Shown one piece after another: positions 9,101-18,029 of a DNA stretch of 64,000 nucleotides; within the stretch, counting starts at the first letter, position 1; each line of letters opens with the position of its first letter. Both the position numbers and the translations under genes were made by a program. Source of the stretch: Clostridium sp. 'deep sea'. GTDB taxonomy: Bacteria; Bacillota; UBA994; PWPR01. The notes under the pieces were generated by a model that saw nothing but the letters and a program-made list of their open reading frames with translations, did no database searches and was not told the origin of the DNA. The stretch is taken from the NCBI RefSeq assembly GCF_014931565.1, contig NZ_CP063353.1:1612001-1676000 (forward strand), in the 5' to 3' direction.

Positions 9101-9548
9101 ACAAATTACCATTAAGCAGTTTCACAAATGTATCTAACTCTTTTTTATGTTCTTTTAAATTATTTTGTTTATTCATTGCCACAAAAAAGCCATATAGATC
9201 ACCCTCTGGTCCTAATATAGGGGCCTGATGATAGTATTTTAGCTTATTAAAGTTTGATATTTCACTTGCTTTAATAAAAGATTTTTTTACGATATCAATT
9301 AATTTACTAGAGTTAGTTAAAGAGCCTATATCTAAGTCTTTGCTGATAGGGTAATTATTGCTTAAAAACATAAAACTACTGTTTTTATTAGTGTGCAAAA
9401 TTTTTAAATATTTTGTTTTATTCTCAATAATATAAGCACAGCTAATGTTTTGGTCAGTACATAAATCATTTAATTTTTGTCTACAATCATCTTCAATTTG
9501 CTTGTTTATTTTGTGCATCATACAAGAACATAACCTAGATTTTATCAT
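6180..9548 (-). CDS. Large hybrid sensor histidine kinase (GAF-like, PAS-PAS, HisKA, HATPase, pseudo-REC, REC, HPt)
   Basis: About 1122 aa. The start is taken at the ATG at 9548 because GGAG lies 10 nt upstream. No membrane segment is apparent, so it is likely cytoplasmic. Residues 1-190 resemble a GAF-type sensor. Two PAS domains follow (one with WIWEVGTKHIHVSEAGRRIL, the other with CEGFFFYTYSNENIFTYVS). HisKA carries LNHELRTPLNAIS and the ATPase has TREYGGTGLGLTICK. Next is a receiver-like stretch (VLIIGKKDTGFLL, IDLSEKDLMV) lacking the normal acidic pair. Then a canonical receiver follows (ILVVEDVKINQ, LVLMDIEMPIMDGYTA, ITKPINP). The C-terminus is an HPt domain with ISHTIHDLKGISATIG. A complete phosphorelay is therefore on one chain. 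No cognate regulator is adjacent. Confidence 0.92.
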   Translation of the reverse strand: MIKSRLCSCMMHKINKQIEDDCRQKLNDLCTDQNISCAYIIENKTKYLKILHTNKNSSFMFLSNNYPISKDLDIGSLTNSSKLIDIVKKSFIKASEISNFNKLKYYHQAPILGPEGDLYGFFVAMNKQNNLKEHKKELDTFVKLLNGNLYISKYTSIALGIIKKCSEINNCNEFLVNAESECLYCDEQMIISDLNNRLTKAIKRSEKILTEGKFINYIGYWIWEVGTKHIHVSEAGRRILGLNYNQKIISLEDLNKKIHQEDKSKVTHSLQLSLQNKQPQFLEFRVLNQENKYMLLQCRREVISNSKGEVIQLVSSVQDITKHRIFETAFETGNNNRRDLFESACEGFFFYTYSNENIFTYVSPGAQVLLGKPISEIIGSDWRTSINWIDCDELFDCNYFANDSFSEVLEYVHPNGEKRALLCSSISVKDGDGEVLYHQGLAQDITKQKELESEILIAKEKAEFASNEKSRILANLNHELRTPLNAISGIVHLLNDPNLTYQQRKYLQKLQIASNWLNDIINNTLDFSKIEAGKISLEKIQFSLRTSLAKSVELFEQRVGQKNLVIKVKVNDAVPDLIIGDPVRTIQIINNLVSNAIKFTDSGVIMLEIDVNKINGNVIEVKFTVKDTGIGIAADSLDKIFQAFTQADDSTTREYGGTGLGLTICKQLTELMKGEIWVNSTVGVGSEFNVVLPYLISKNNKEAIKTLTLKSNNNKNQVLIIGKKDTGFLLNSVLNSLDLSGEILDTSIEGLGLLKNINSSDYILFIIDLSEKDLMVSKLFDFIIKSGILNAPTIIIKDDYSELDNQLMVNKMDKVKVIHKPLNTQKVAKVILQLITEKNKDPNLIKNQINGIKKVAYNSSILVVEDVKINQLVVQELLKKCSLNVEIASNGVEALEYLKQNNYSLVLMDIEMPIMDGYTATKKIRALDKENAKKVPIIAMTAHTLDGDKTFSERTGLDDYITKPINPKIFYAVIRKWLAVNKLIKFKPKTAITTELWFEKLKQIPLFKLSEVMEVVEGNYKLYRNLLLYFLSYLKESKDKLLIDMYNRNESNISHTIHDLKGISATIGAFQLADKSALLEKCFKNKSDDLLYELAGYGILMKKYINELEQLFATKEQNVIIV

Positions 9549-10039
9549 TACACATAGTCTCCATTTCTGAGTTAATAAATTAATCAACATTTAATAGTAT
9601 TTTTATTCTATTCACCTAAAATTATGTTTTGCGTAATACTAGTTCATTAATTATCACCTTCGTAAATTGTTTTCCAGTATTTTCTTTGATATTGAACGTA
9701 TGAAATCCTTTAATATTTTATATATTTTTGTTAAAGATTATTGAAATCTTTCATAAAATATGTTTGTTTCATAATATAAATATAAAGTATAGTTATACTT
9801 ACTAGTAGTTTTTTATAAATAACCATTTAGATATAGCTTTATTAGTTTATTTGAAATAAAATATATGTATACATAGCTAAATATTTGGTGGAATACCATT
9901 GATTAAGAAATTTTTTCATAATATTTACATATATTTACCTGAAATATCTAAACTTATTAAACTTAGAAAAAATATATTACCAGACCAAATATGATATAAT
10001 GAAAATAATGATTGTTTTGAGATTTTATATACATAGGGG
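9549..10039. other. AT-rich intergenic region
   Basis: Very AT-rich. I see no gene, RNA or repeat. A TATAAT at 9995-10000 may be the -10 box of the downstream lipoprotein gene. Confidence 0.5.
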
Positions 10040-12040
10040 TTGATTATTATAAACAAGATGAGTTCAATTTTACTTATTATTTTAGCTTTAACTATTATGT
10101 TAACAGCTTGTGCAAAAAGTGTTACATTACCTGAACAAACTGCTGAACCAAGTCAACCTCCTAAACCTCCACAACCTGTATATAGATACGTAGTAGATTT
10201 AAATGAACTGCCCCAAGGTTTTAGCTTTAAGTATCAAGATAAAAGCTATAGCCAACAAGATTTAAAACTAGAATACTGCTTTAATGATAAAACTGAGAAG
10301 TTTCATTTAATTACAGAAGAATATGAAAAAGATTATAATTTTAATAACTACTCTAATACTACAAACATACCGCTTAGTTCATTAGCTAATGAGCTAATTA
10401 GGGTAAACATACCAATTGAAGTAAGACCTGCAAAACCCCAAACCTATACTATTCATGTTCCTATTGGAGCAATTGTTAGTTTTAGAGATAAAACTTTTAT
10501 TGGAGATAATGAGTATATCCTGTTAAAAGAAGTAAACTATGATGAAAGCTTTACAGTTAAATGTGAAGGGTTCTCTAAAGAGTTTTATTTTGAAAGCTTT
10601 AATAATAATGACACAATAAAAGTTAAATCTTTAATGAACTATAAAAGTTTAAAAGATCTTAAATTTCAAAAAACCAATTTGGGTTGCAAAGTAGAGATAC
10701 CTAATAACTCTCAATTATCGGTTAGCTCTTTGAGTAATAAAAAATTTATTGTTTCAGATACTAACAATACTCTGGCTTATGTTAATAAAAACTTTCAAAT
10801 ACAACCTGTTATTTACCCTAACCATCTAAAAATTGCTAAATCGAACAGTGGTAAAAAATATGCCTACTTAGATAATAGCTATTTAGTTATAAGAGATAAT
10901 AATGGTATGTTAATTTCTCGCACTTACTTTGGTAAAGACAGTGTAGTATGTGAGGGTTTAAACTGGTCTCCTAATGAAAAATATCTTTTGGGGGTGTTTT
11001 TAAATACCGGTTCTCAGGCAAAATTTTATATTTTTAATACTACTAATAAAAAATTCACTGTTATTGGAGGACTTCAAAAAAATTGGTTTGATAAAATAAC
11101 CTGGGCAGCTAATAGCTCTGGCTTAGCTTTTTATAGAATTCACCAAGGATATTCTGAAAGCACTGAGGGTGAATATTTATACTACAATATAAAGCAAAAA
11201 AAGCTGACCAGCTTACAAGGAAGTTTTCGAGATAAGATTAAATGGGTAAATAACAAACCACGTTTAATTAAAAATAATAATGGATTAAGATTTGAGATTT
11301 ATGACCCTGTTAGAGATGAGTTTAAATCAAAATATGATAGTTGTTGTGATCCTAGCTATCCAGAGGATTTTATGGGTTCTATACTTAAAATCTTTGATAA
11401 AGAAAATAAAGAATTAGCCTCTATAGATTTATTTGAGTTGTTTAAAGAACATAACTTAGAAATACCTCAAAATATTAAAAGATTTTTACCTTATGTAGCT
11501 AAAAATGATGTAAATGATTTTCTTTATTTTAGTGTTGATTGGCAATATCTTAGCATAGAAGATAGAGCCAATGGTTTAGAGCCTATTACAAATATAATTG
11601 GTTTTATTAACTTAAAGAATATGAAGGTACAGTTTATTAAAGATTTTACAAACCTTAATTACTATTATAGTAATGGCGAATATAAGTACATTAATAACTA
11701 CCAAGTAGACACTAATAATATGTTAATTTATTACTATAGAGGAAATAAAGTTGATATATTTAATATTGCAACTAGTGAATCAAAAACCTATAATTTGCTC
11801 TCTAACTTTAACAAAAAATACTACTATAAAGACATTCTGTTTATTGCCACAGATAATAATATCATGGCAATAAGTCCGCTAAAATCAGTGGTATTATTTG
11901 AGAGTAAAGATAAGTTTAACTATTCGTTTGACAACAATATTTTGGCTATTACAACCAAGTCAATAGAAAACGATAAACGGATTATTAATTTTGATTATTA
12001 TAATCTTGATGAGCTAATTAAAAATGAATTAACTGATTAA
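10040..12040 (+). CDS. Lipoprotein with beta-propeller-like C-terminal part, unknown function
   Basis: About 666 aa with a lipoprotein signal (SILLIILALTIMLTAC, lipobox Cys followed by AKS), so it is anchored outside the membrane. A Pro-rich linker (PSQPPKPPQPV) follows. Residues 60-190 form an unrecognised domain. The rest has repeated strand patterns such as KYAYLDNSYLVIRDNNG, GLNWSPNEKYLLGVF and ITWAANSSGLAFYRI, the style of TolB/WD40-like propellers. The start is uncertain: the TTG at 10040 abuts the AGGGGT sequence, while the ATG at 10058 sits about 17 nt from it; both keep the signal peptide. It appears monocistronic. No function can be assigned. Confidence 0.75.
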   Translation: MIIINKMSSILLIILALTIMLTACAKSVTLPEQTAEPSQPPKPPQPVYRYVVDLNELPQGFSFKYQDKSYSQQDLKLEYCFNDKTEKFHLITEEYEKDYNFNNYSNTTNIPLSSLANELIRVNIPIEVRPAKPQTYTIHVPIGAIVSFRDKTFIGDNEYILLKEVNYDESFTVKCEGFSKEFYFESFNNNDTIKVKSLMNYKSLKDLKFQKTNLGCKVEIPNNSQLSVSSLSNKKFIVSDTNNTLAYVNKNFQIQPVIYPNHLKIAKSNSGKKYAYLDNSYLVIRDNNGMLISRTYFGKDSVVCEGLNWSPNEKYLLGVFLNTGSQAKFYIFNTTNKKFTVIGGLQKNWFDKITWAANSSGLAFYRIHQGYSESTEGEYLYYNIKQKKLTSLQGSFRDKIKWVNNKPRLIKNNNGLRFEIYDPVRDEFKSKYDSCCDPSYPEDFMGSILKIFDKENKELASIDLFELFKEHNLEIPQNIKRFLPYVAKNDVNDFLYFSVDWQYLSIEDRANGLEPITNIIGFINLKNMKVQFIKDFTNLNYYYSNGEYKYINNYQVDTNNMLIYYYRGNKVDIFNIATSESKTYNLLSNFNKKYYYKDILFIATDNNIMAISPLKSVVLFESKDKFNYSFDNNILAITTKSIENDKRIINFDYYNLDELIKNELTD

Positions 12041-12318
12041 AAATAGAAGGGGTGAGCTCGTTCTTTGAACATCGCGGGGTGGATATTCCTGTTAGGAATA
12101 TGGAGTGGACTCGCTAAAGCTCGTGTTATTGATTTGCTATGCAAATGGTGAATATACGTTTCGCTTTGCTTACGTGAATGTAATTATTCCGTGAGCAGAA
12201 TTGCGAACCATACCATGTAGAGCGAAGCTCAAATCCACTCCGTATTTGACTTGTCAAATACCTAAACCGCGAAGCCATAGGCAGTAAGCCCAAACCAAGG
12301 CAGGAAACCTGCCACTAC
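12041..12318. repeat. Composite palindromic repeat region
   Basis: A non-coding block made of small hairpins with differing arms: GATATTCC/GGAATATG near 12080, GTATTTGAC/GTCAAATAC near 12243-12261, and GGCAGG/CCTGCC at 12299-12313. Stretches such as GGAGTGG adjoin the hairpins. Its reverse complement shares CCTTGGTTTGGG followed by TGCCTAT with the block at 45296-45445, so both belong to one dispersed repeat family. Confidence 0.6.
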
Positions 12319-12347
12319 AAAACAATAATAATTAAGCTAATTAACGT

Positions 12348-12371
12348 AAAAAAGGGCTATAGTACAGCCCC
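12348..12371 (-). terminator. Terminator after the DUF1576 operon
   Basis: On the minus strand a GGGCT/AGCCC hairpin is followed by six T. It lies just past the stop of the 115-aa gene. Confidence 0.65.
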
Positions 12372-12376
12372 TGCCT

Positions 12377-12724
12377 TCAACAGCACTTAAATCGCTTTAA
12401 CCTAATTTCAATTGTATCTTCATTTACCTCTATTACTTTATCATCGGTCATCATTCCTACTATAGTTAGCTCAGTATCCGTATCGCTCTCGCCAGCTAGC
12501 TCCCAATAGTATTCTTCCATTGCCTCAGATTTAGGGTAGTTGAGGTATTTTATAAGTTTATCTAGCTTTTTTTGATCCATAAATTTGTAGTTACAGGTTA
12601 GGTTTAAAGCATAGTGGTCATCATTGTCTTTTAAATTTACGGTAATGTCATTTGCTCCTATGTTTAAAAAATAGGTAAATAGCTCATCTACTATTTTGCA
12701 CAGTCTTTTATTTACGTGTTTCAC
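12377..12724 (-). CDS. Small acidic protein, partner of the DUF1576 membrane protein
   Basis: 115 aa, no signal peptide or membrane segment. It is rich in acidic residues and has a C-terminal LKRFKCC. I do not recognise a domain. The start ATG overlaps the stop of the DUF1576 gene by 4 nt (ATGA), so its translation is almost certainly coupled, arguing that the product works with that membrane protein. A terminator follows. Coding is supported by the coupling and by the absence of any competing frame; the function is unknown. Confidence 0.75.
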   Translation of the reverse strand: MKHVNKRLCKIVDELFTYFLNIGANDITVNLKDNDDHYALNLTCNYKFMDQKKLDKLIKYLNYPKSEAMEEYYWELAGESDTDTELTIVGMMTDDKVIEVNEDTIEIRLKRFKCC

Positions 12725-13968
12725 TCAACTTCTTCCTTTCTGAATGCATTAATTATAGGTACTAAAAATGCCGCTACTAATCCCGCTGAAAATCCATTAT
12801 TGTATAAGTTTGTGCCTGCGTGTAATACCCCTACATTTAATACGACTGAGGAGTGGATAAATCCTGCTAAAATACCATAAAACCAGCCATACTCACCCGC
12901 TATAGGTGCTAAACCTGTACCAAATAAGGCCGCCAATAAAATAGCTGGTTCATTTATAGCCCATACTTTAGTAATTGATCCTAGTAAAACACCTAAAAAT
13001 ATTGGAACAATATTAGCACAGTGCTTACCAAAAGCACTAAAGCCTACAATTGTTAAAATACCTGCTATTGTTGGTCCGTTTATGTCACCTTTTACTATAA
13101 TAACATAGGCTGTTGCTAACAAGCCGTTTACTGCCATGTTAATTAAAGTTGCTGCAAATCCCTCTAAAAAAACAAAGTCTTCTACTAATCTACCAGGGTA
13201 TTCTAGTATATTTGTAAATTTTTTAAAAGCATCTTTATCTAAAATATAGCCTAAAACCATCATAAATAAAAACACTAAGATTAAATAAAGCCCTAATACC
13301 GTATTGTTTCCGGTAGTCCATATTAGGCGTGGGGTTGCTAAAAAGCCATAGGATTTAAATACCGATATAAAAATAGTACCGATTATGCCCGCTGTAAAAC
13401 CAATATTATATAAGTTATAACCCTGATGAACACGTAACAAAAAGGTGGAAAGTGGAGCTAAAATAAAACCAGCAAAGGTACCAATTAAAGCCGCCAATAG
13501 TATTCTTAAATTAGGTACCAAAAAATCCGAAAACATTACCTCAGTTACTAAGGGAGCTAAGGCAGTACCAAATAAAGCTATATACAAATACTTAGTAAAC
13601 TTTTCTTTTTGGTAACGTGAGTATAAATAAACACCCAAAATTATAAACCAAACGTTTAATAAATTCTTACCGAAAAACGCAAAACCTGAGATTGTGAATA
13701 ACGAGGCTATTGTAACACCACTTACATTTACCTTTAACTTATAAATCATAAAAATAAAAATCAAGGTAAGCAAACCAGAGTTCACAAAAGTAGCTCCCAT
13801 TCCACCAACACCAATATAGTCGGTAATAAGAGTATCGCTTTGTGTTAGTATATTTTTTAGTCCTAATAAAATTTCACTAGGAGTAGCCATAATAAACCCG
13901 AATACTACAAGCGAAAATGCATACAGAGTTAGTATTTTTATTTTTATACTATTTGATATTGGCTTCAT
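12721..13968 (-). CDS. DUF1576 family polytopic membrane protein with internal duplication
   Basis: 415 aa, about ten or more hydrophobic helices, recognised as the DUF1576 family. The two halves are homologous: SGVTIASLFTISGFAFFGKN in the first half matches GPTIAGILTIVGFSAFGKHC in the second, and GYNLYNIGFTAGIIG matches GTNLYNNGFSAGLV. This inverted or tandem two-domain layout is common in transporters. The transported substance, if any, is unknown. It is co-transcribed and overlaps by 4 nt with a small acidic protein. Confidence 0.85.
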   Translation of the reverse strand: MKPISNSIKIKILTLYAFSLVVFGFIMATPSEILLGLKNILTQSDTLITDYIGVGGMGATFVNSGLLTLIFIFMIYKLKVNVSGVTIASLFTISGFAFFGKNLLNVWFIILGVYLYSRYQKEKFTKYLYIALFGTALAPLVTEVMFSDFLVPNLRILLAALIGTFAGFILAPLSTFLLRVHQGYNLYNIGFTAGIIGTIFISVFKSYGFLATPRLIWTTGNNTVLGLYLILVFLFMMVLGYILDKDAFKKFTNILEYPGRLVEDFVFLEGFAATLINMAVNGLLATAYVIIVKGDINGPTIAGILTIVGFSAFGKHCANIVPIFLGVLLGSITKVWAINEPAILLAALFGTGLAPIAGEYGWFYGILAGFIHSSVVLNVGVLHAGTNLYNNGFSAGLVAAFLVPIINAFRKEEVE

Positions 13969-14317
13969 TCAATTTATCCCCACCTTTGCGTTTATTATAA
14001 TATATTACCTGTATTATTGATATGCATTTTGCCTAATTTTTATTAAATTAAATTAAAAAAGATGATATTGGTAGTTAGTTTGCGTTTATTGCTTAGTATA
14101 TACGTGTTTTTTTGCTTAAATAACCATTAAATAAATTGTTAGTTCTGTGAATCTATATTTTGACATATATAGATTAAAACATATGATATGAAGTTAAACT
14201 GTATACTAAATTATAGAATAATATTTTTATTATAATTATTTTTACGAAAAATAGTTATAATTATAGTAAAAAACATAATTAATTAATAAAATATTTAGGA
14301 TATATTTACTTTTAAAG
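13969..14317. other. AT-rich intergenic region
   Basis: No gene, RNA or repeat is visible apart from the promoter described at its right end. Confidence 0.5.
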
Positions 14318-14346
14318 TTGATATTTACTAATTATTTATATATAAT
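14318..14346 (+). promoter_or_regulatory. Promoter of the 430-aa secreted protein gene
   Basis: TTGATA at 14318-14323 and TATAAT at 14341-14346, 17 nt apart. An RBS with GGAG follows just before the ATG at 14401. Confidence 0.7.
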
Positions 14347-14400
14347 CTACATATGTTGTTAACATTTTACAACTAAAAAATAAAATTTAGGAGAAATATC

Positions 14401-15693
14401 ATGCTAAAAAAAAGTTTTGTAACTATCCAAATTATTGCTTTAATTCTAGTTGTATTTAGTGGAATCTCTAGTGCACAGAGTAATGAAATAATGGAGTTTA
14501 GTCTTAATCCGCTTGAAAATGTAAATTTTTCTAATAATATAAACAGCGTATTAAAGGCTACAGATAATACAAGTGAAATCAACAATAATTTAGAATTTTC
14601 CTTTAGTGTAATTGGAAAAGATGAAGATACCAATAAAACTAAAGCGAAAATAAAGGGTATATTGCGTATTGCTGGTAACAACATAAGTTTTGATACTATT
14701 GCTCTTTTAGATAGCATAATTGTCAATGATAATATAGTATATGTTGGTCCTGCTAGTATAGAATGGGACAATAATTGGATTAACTTAGGCATTCATTATT
14801 CAAAAAAACACCATAAAGCTTTAGTTACATGTGTTATGACTAATAAGGATGATGGTACTTTATATCGACAATATTTTGGTGAAGCAGTGGAAGACATGAG
14901 TATTGCTAACAAAAAAATTATGGAGACAAGCAAAAAGACAATAATAGAAGATAACACTAAATTAGAAAGCAATCTTATGAAGAATAGTGTTGTTAATCCT
15001 GTATATTATGGTATTGAACATAAATATGCTAATTCCTATAAAGTTTGTACAGTTACTTTTTACAAACAACCTTACACAGTTAATGATGAATTAGATACAT
15101 TTGTTAAAAGTAATTCTAACTCTAGCGGAGTAAAAAGCTATTATGATGAAACGTACGAATATTATGCTCCAGGTCAAGAGACTGAAGAAGAAGTTGTTAG
15201 CGTCTCTACTATTGAGTCATATACCTACATAGATTTTAAATCTGAAAATATTGGTGCTAATGTGTTTTCCCATTTACCCAACAATAAAGTAAAAACTTTA
15301 ACAATACCAATCTACACTCCATGGGGAGGATCAACATTAACATTCACTTATTATAAGGTTACATCAACAATTGAAAGCCTAGATGGTACTGGTTTTAATG
15401 AATATGTAGCTTGGCATGGCAATGGTTATAACATGAATAAAGAAACTGATTTTTGCAGTACTACAACTTCTGGTTATGCTAAAGCAAAAAATGGACACGG
15501 TGGGAAAGCTGAAATGAACCATAACACTACAGATCCAGAAAATGACTTTCCTGGACAAGGAGAAGCTGGAGCATATTTTAAGTATGATGTAAAAATAAAA
15601 CTAAATAATGATGATTATAATGATTATATTATATCTGAATATTTTACATCTCCAACAGCTAAAGTAAATTTTGATATAGTGTATGGGAACTAA
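14401..15693 (+). CDS. Secreted protein of unknown function
   Basis: 430 aa. The N-terminal 25 residues are a classical signal peptide (MLKKSFVTIQIIALILVV then SGISSAQS with a likely cut after SSA). The mature part is polar, rich in Asn, Thr and Tyr, and strand-like throughout, with WGGSTLTFTYYKV and a Gly/His/Asn-rich stretch HGNGYNMNKETDFC near the C-terminus. I recognise no domain. It has its own sigma-A promoter and RBS. A small one-helix membrane protein follows after 47 nt, probably in the same message. A comparable secreted/membrane gene pair occurs at 41393-43248, although the sequences do not match by eye. Confidence 0.8.
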   Translation: MLKKSFVTIQIIALILVVFSGISSAQSNEIMEFSLNPLENVNFSNNINSVLKATDNTSEINNNLEFSFSVIGKDEDTNKTKAKIKGILRIAGNNISFDTIALLDSIIVNDNIVYVGPASIEWDNNWINLGIHYSKKHHKALVTCVMTNKDDGTLYRQYFGEAVEDMSIANKKIMETSKKTIIEDNTKLESNLMKNSVVNPVYYGIEHKYANSYKVCTVTFYKQPYTVNDELDTFVKSNSNSSGVKSYYDETYEYYAPGQETEEEVVSVSTIESYTYIDFKSENIGANVFSHLPNNKVKTLTIPIYTPWGGSTLTFTYYKVTSTIESLDGTGFNEYVAWHGNGYNMNKETDFCSTTTSGYAKAKNGHGGKAEMNHNTTDPENDFPGQGEAGAYFKYDVKIKLNNDDYNDYIISEYFTSPTAKVNFDIVYGN

Positions 15694-15740
15694 AGTCAAT
15701 AATAGCAAGTCTAATGTGTAAAATCAAATGGAGTATACTA

Positions 15741-16307
15741 ATGAAAAAACAAAAACTTATTTTAATCTTAATAATTTTAAGTATTTTGCTCTTTGTTTTT
15801 GTATTTAATTCTGTTTTGGTTCATAAGAAACTATTATATAGCACATTACATAATTTAATAAATAGCGAAAGAATAACTAGTTCTTATCATAGAATATTTC
15901 GTTTAAATAATGTGACCGAACAGTCTACTCCATATATGGAATTTGCAAAGAAATTACATAATGGCTTTGAAACTTCTTTTTCACCTACAATTTTAATAGA
16001 TAATAATGATGCTACTCTTTTCTATTATTATATGAGTCTATTAGACTACTCCTTAACTCAATCAGTTATTGATAAAAATGAAGAGCAACTACAGACAATT
16101 ATTAAGTCACTGCAATATATTGAAAAAGAAATTAAAGCTCTACATGACAAACTAAGCGCAAAAAGTATTTATCAAATACCAATTATTGGACTTTATGAAA
16201 TGAAAAAAGAGTATTCAATAACTCTTCAAAACATTAATGAATCATTAAAAGGTGTTATTGAAAATGACGAAAAGTTTAAAGAATACTTAAATATGGAGCC
16301 TAAATAA
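15741..16307 (+). CDS. Single-pass membrane protein of unknown function
   Basis: 188 aa from the ATG at 15741, chosen because GGAG lies 7 nt upstream; an in-frame ATG at 15714 has no RBS. Residues 2-22 form one strong transmembrane helix (LILILIILSILLFVFVFNSV). The rest is a helical, Lys/Glu-rich extracytoplasmic domain without recognised motifs. It probably belongs with the preceding secreted protein gene, 47 nt upstream. Confidence 0.75.
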   Translation: MKKQKLILILIILSILLFVFVFNSVLVHKKLLYSTLHNLINSERITSSYHRIFRLNNVTEQSTPYMEFAKKLHNGFETSFSPTILIDNNDATLFYYYMSLLDYSLTQSVIDKNEEQLQTIIKSLQYIEKEIKALHDKLSAKSIYQIPIIGLYEMKKEYSITLQNINESLKGVIENDEKFKEYLNMEPK

Positions 16308-16360
16308 ACACTTTACTAAACTGTGCTTTAATTCTTTTGTTTTAATTACAACAGGGGTCA

Positions 16361-16775
16361 GATACTATGGAATTGTCAAGCTGAAAAAATTTAAAAAGAA
16401 ACACCCTAAAAAATTAACAGCAAATTTTTTGTAAAAGTAGTATATAAACATTCAAAAAACCGAACATGTCTCGTATTAGCCTGTGTGCTACTAGTTTGCA
16501 AAGCAGTGACTTATTGTACTATTCAATATTAAAAAGAGATATGAAGGTTGAGACAATCTGACCCACGTGCTTAAAAACACAATTCCTCTAACGAATTTCC
16601 TTCATAGTACTACCTACAAAAATATGTTATAATAAAAAAGCCTGTGAAAGTCCATCAAACTCGAGTTAAGTATGCATTTAGCATATGATGAGTCCCTGTA
16701 CGGACTTTTTTATTTTGGCTTTCAATTAAACATTTTTTAGTAAACCTTTTAACTTTGCTATTAAATAAAGGATTA
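16361..16775 (-). ncRNA. Putative bridge-RNA-encoding end of the IS110 element
   Basis: Non-coding 415-nt end downstream of the recombinase gene. It contains a structured part at about 16634-16720: AAAGTCC pairs with GGACTTT, nested inside AAAGCC/GGCTTT, with an inner ATGC/GCAT-type hairpin. At 16556-16564 ATCTGACCC is the exact reverse complement of GGGTCAGAT across the left junction (16355-16363), so an RNA read from the minus strand would carry GGGTCA, complementary to the target flank. This fits a target-binding loop. RNA ends and the second guide were not resolved. Confidence 0.5.
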
Positions 16776-18029
16776 CTAGCAGTAGGGGGGATTAAACTTT
16801 TCACCAGAATGAATCATTTTTATAATAACTCTCAAGATTTTATGAGCTGTTGCAGTAATAGCAAGTTTAATATTCTTACCCTTTTCAATAACAAGTCTAT
16901 TATAATAAGCTGTAAAATAACCTATTGTAGTAATAAGTTGGTGAGCTAATTGAACCATAACACTTCTTAAACGAGTATGTCCTATCCTAGATATTTTCTC
17001 TCTTTTTTCAGAAGTGCCACTCTGGTTTTTTGTAGGGGTAAGCCCTGCAAATTGAGCAGCTTTACTACCATCTTCAAACCTATAGGGGTTGTTAAGATAA
17101 GCAATTATTCTGCTTAAAGTAATAACGCCCATACCATTTAGCTCCATAATGTTTTCAGTGAATTCAAAGTTAGCTAACAAGGTATCCAAAATAATAGTTG
17201 CCTCATTCATATATTTCTCAAGCAATAGATATCTTTCAATGTATTCTGTAAGGGTTTGAACCTTGGATTTAATAATAGGCTTCTGTGGCAATAGCATTTG
17301 CTTAGCTCTTTCACTAAATTTTATAGCATAGGCTTTTCTTAAAGTGTAGCCATGTTCCTTAAACATATCTAATATATCTTGTGCTGACATGGCTTTTAGT
17401 TCCTTTGGTTCAGGTAATATGTTAAGAAATTGACTACCTGAAACGGTTTCAATTAAAGGACATCCTTTTTTCTCAAACCCTGGATAAAGTTCATCTAAGT
17501 AAACATGTATCTGGTTTTTTAATATTGTTTTATGCTTAGTATAATTATCTACTCTTCTAACTACCTCTTTTATCTCTTCAAAAATATGGTCATTAAAAGG
17601 CATTTTATATGAATTTCCTTGTATTAATAAATCTAAGATGGCTTGGGTATCGATAGAATCTGTTTTATTTCTTTCCATAGCCGTATCTCTTTGTGACTTT
17701 GTTGCTTTAGGATTTATTAGTCTAAAGTAGGCATTACAGTAATCTTCTTTTAGTTTATACATTAGGTTTAAGTAGTAATGTCCTGATGGTTCACACCCTA
17801 TAATTATTTTCTTTGGGTTTTCTAAGCTGATTATTCTATCTAGTCTGTTTCTTAGCTCTTTATAACCACTTTCTTTACTATTAAACTCATAAGATTTTAG
17901 GATTACGTCTCTATACCCATTCCAAATACTCACTACATGGTTATACTTTCCAATATCTATTCCTACAAACAGTATCTTTTCATGACCATATTCTTTAAAT
18001 AGTCCTTTTAAAATTTCATAACTCATCAT
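16776..18029 (-). CDS. IS110-family recombinase (transposase)
   Basis: 417 aa from the ATG at 18029, preferred because GAGAGG lies just upstream. The N-terminal RuvC-like DEDD domain shows GIDIGKYNHVV (Asp), GCEPSGHYYLNL (Glu) and KTDSIDTQAILDLL (two Asp). The central part is helical. The C-terminal Transposase_20 domain has LNGMGVITLSRIIAYL followed by FAGLTPTKNQSGTSEKRE, whose serines are at the expected catalytic position. Full length and without stops, so the element may still be active. It catalyses RNA-guided excision and insertion at a dinucleotide core. Confidence 0.95.
   Translation of the reverse strand: MMSYEILKGLFKEYGHEKILFVGIDIGKYNHVVSIWNGYRDVILKSYEFNSKESGYKELRNRLDRIISLENPKKIIIGCEPSGHYYLNLMYKLKEDYCNAYFRLINPKATKSQRDTAMERNKTDSIDTQAILDLLIQGNSYKMPFNDHIFEEIKEVVRRVDNYTKHKTILKNQIHVYLDELYPGFEKKGCPLIETVSGSQFLNILPEPKELKAMSAQDILDMFKEHGYTLRKAYAIKFSERAKQMLLPQKPIIKSKVQTLTEYIERYLLLEKYMNEATIILDTLLANFEFTENIMELNGMGVITLSRIIAYLNNPYRFEDGSKAAQFAGLTPTKNQSGTSEKREKISRIGHTRLRSVMVQLAHQLITTIGYFTAYYNRLVIEKGKNIKLAITATAHKILRVIIKMIHSGEKFNPPYC

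Noticed and set aside
10040-10060. ATG at 10058 as the sure start of the lipoprotein
   Set aside because: Its spacing from AGGGGT is about 17 nt; start left open between TTG and ATG because both keep the signal peptide.
14373-14792. A 139-codon minus-strand frame opposite the secreted-protein gene
   Set aside because: It is wholly opposite a gene with signal peptide, promoter and RBS, and shows no recognisable domain.
16353-16565. The GGGGTCAG ... CTGACCC pair as another degenerate repeat unit
   Set aside because: GGGGTCA at 16354-16360 is the target flank and CTGACCC is inside the IS110 element; the pairing is better explained as junction and guide.
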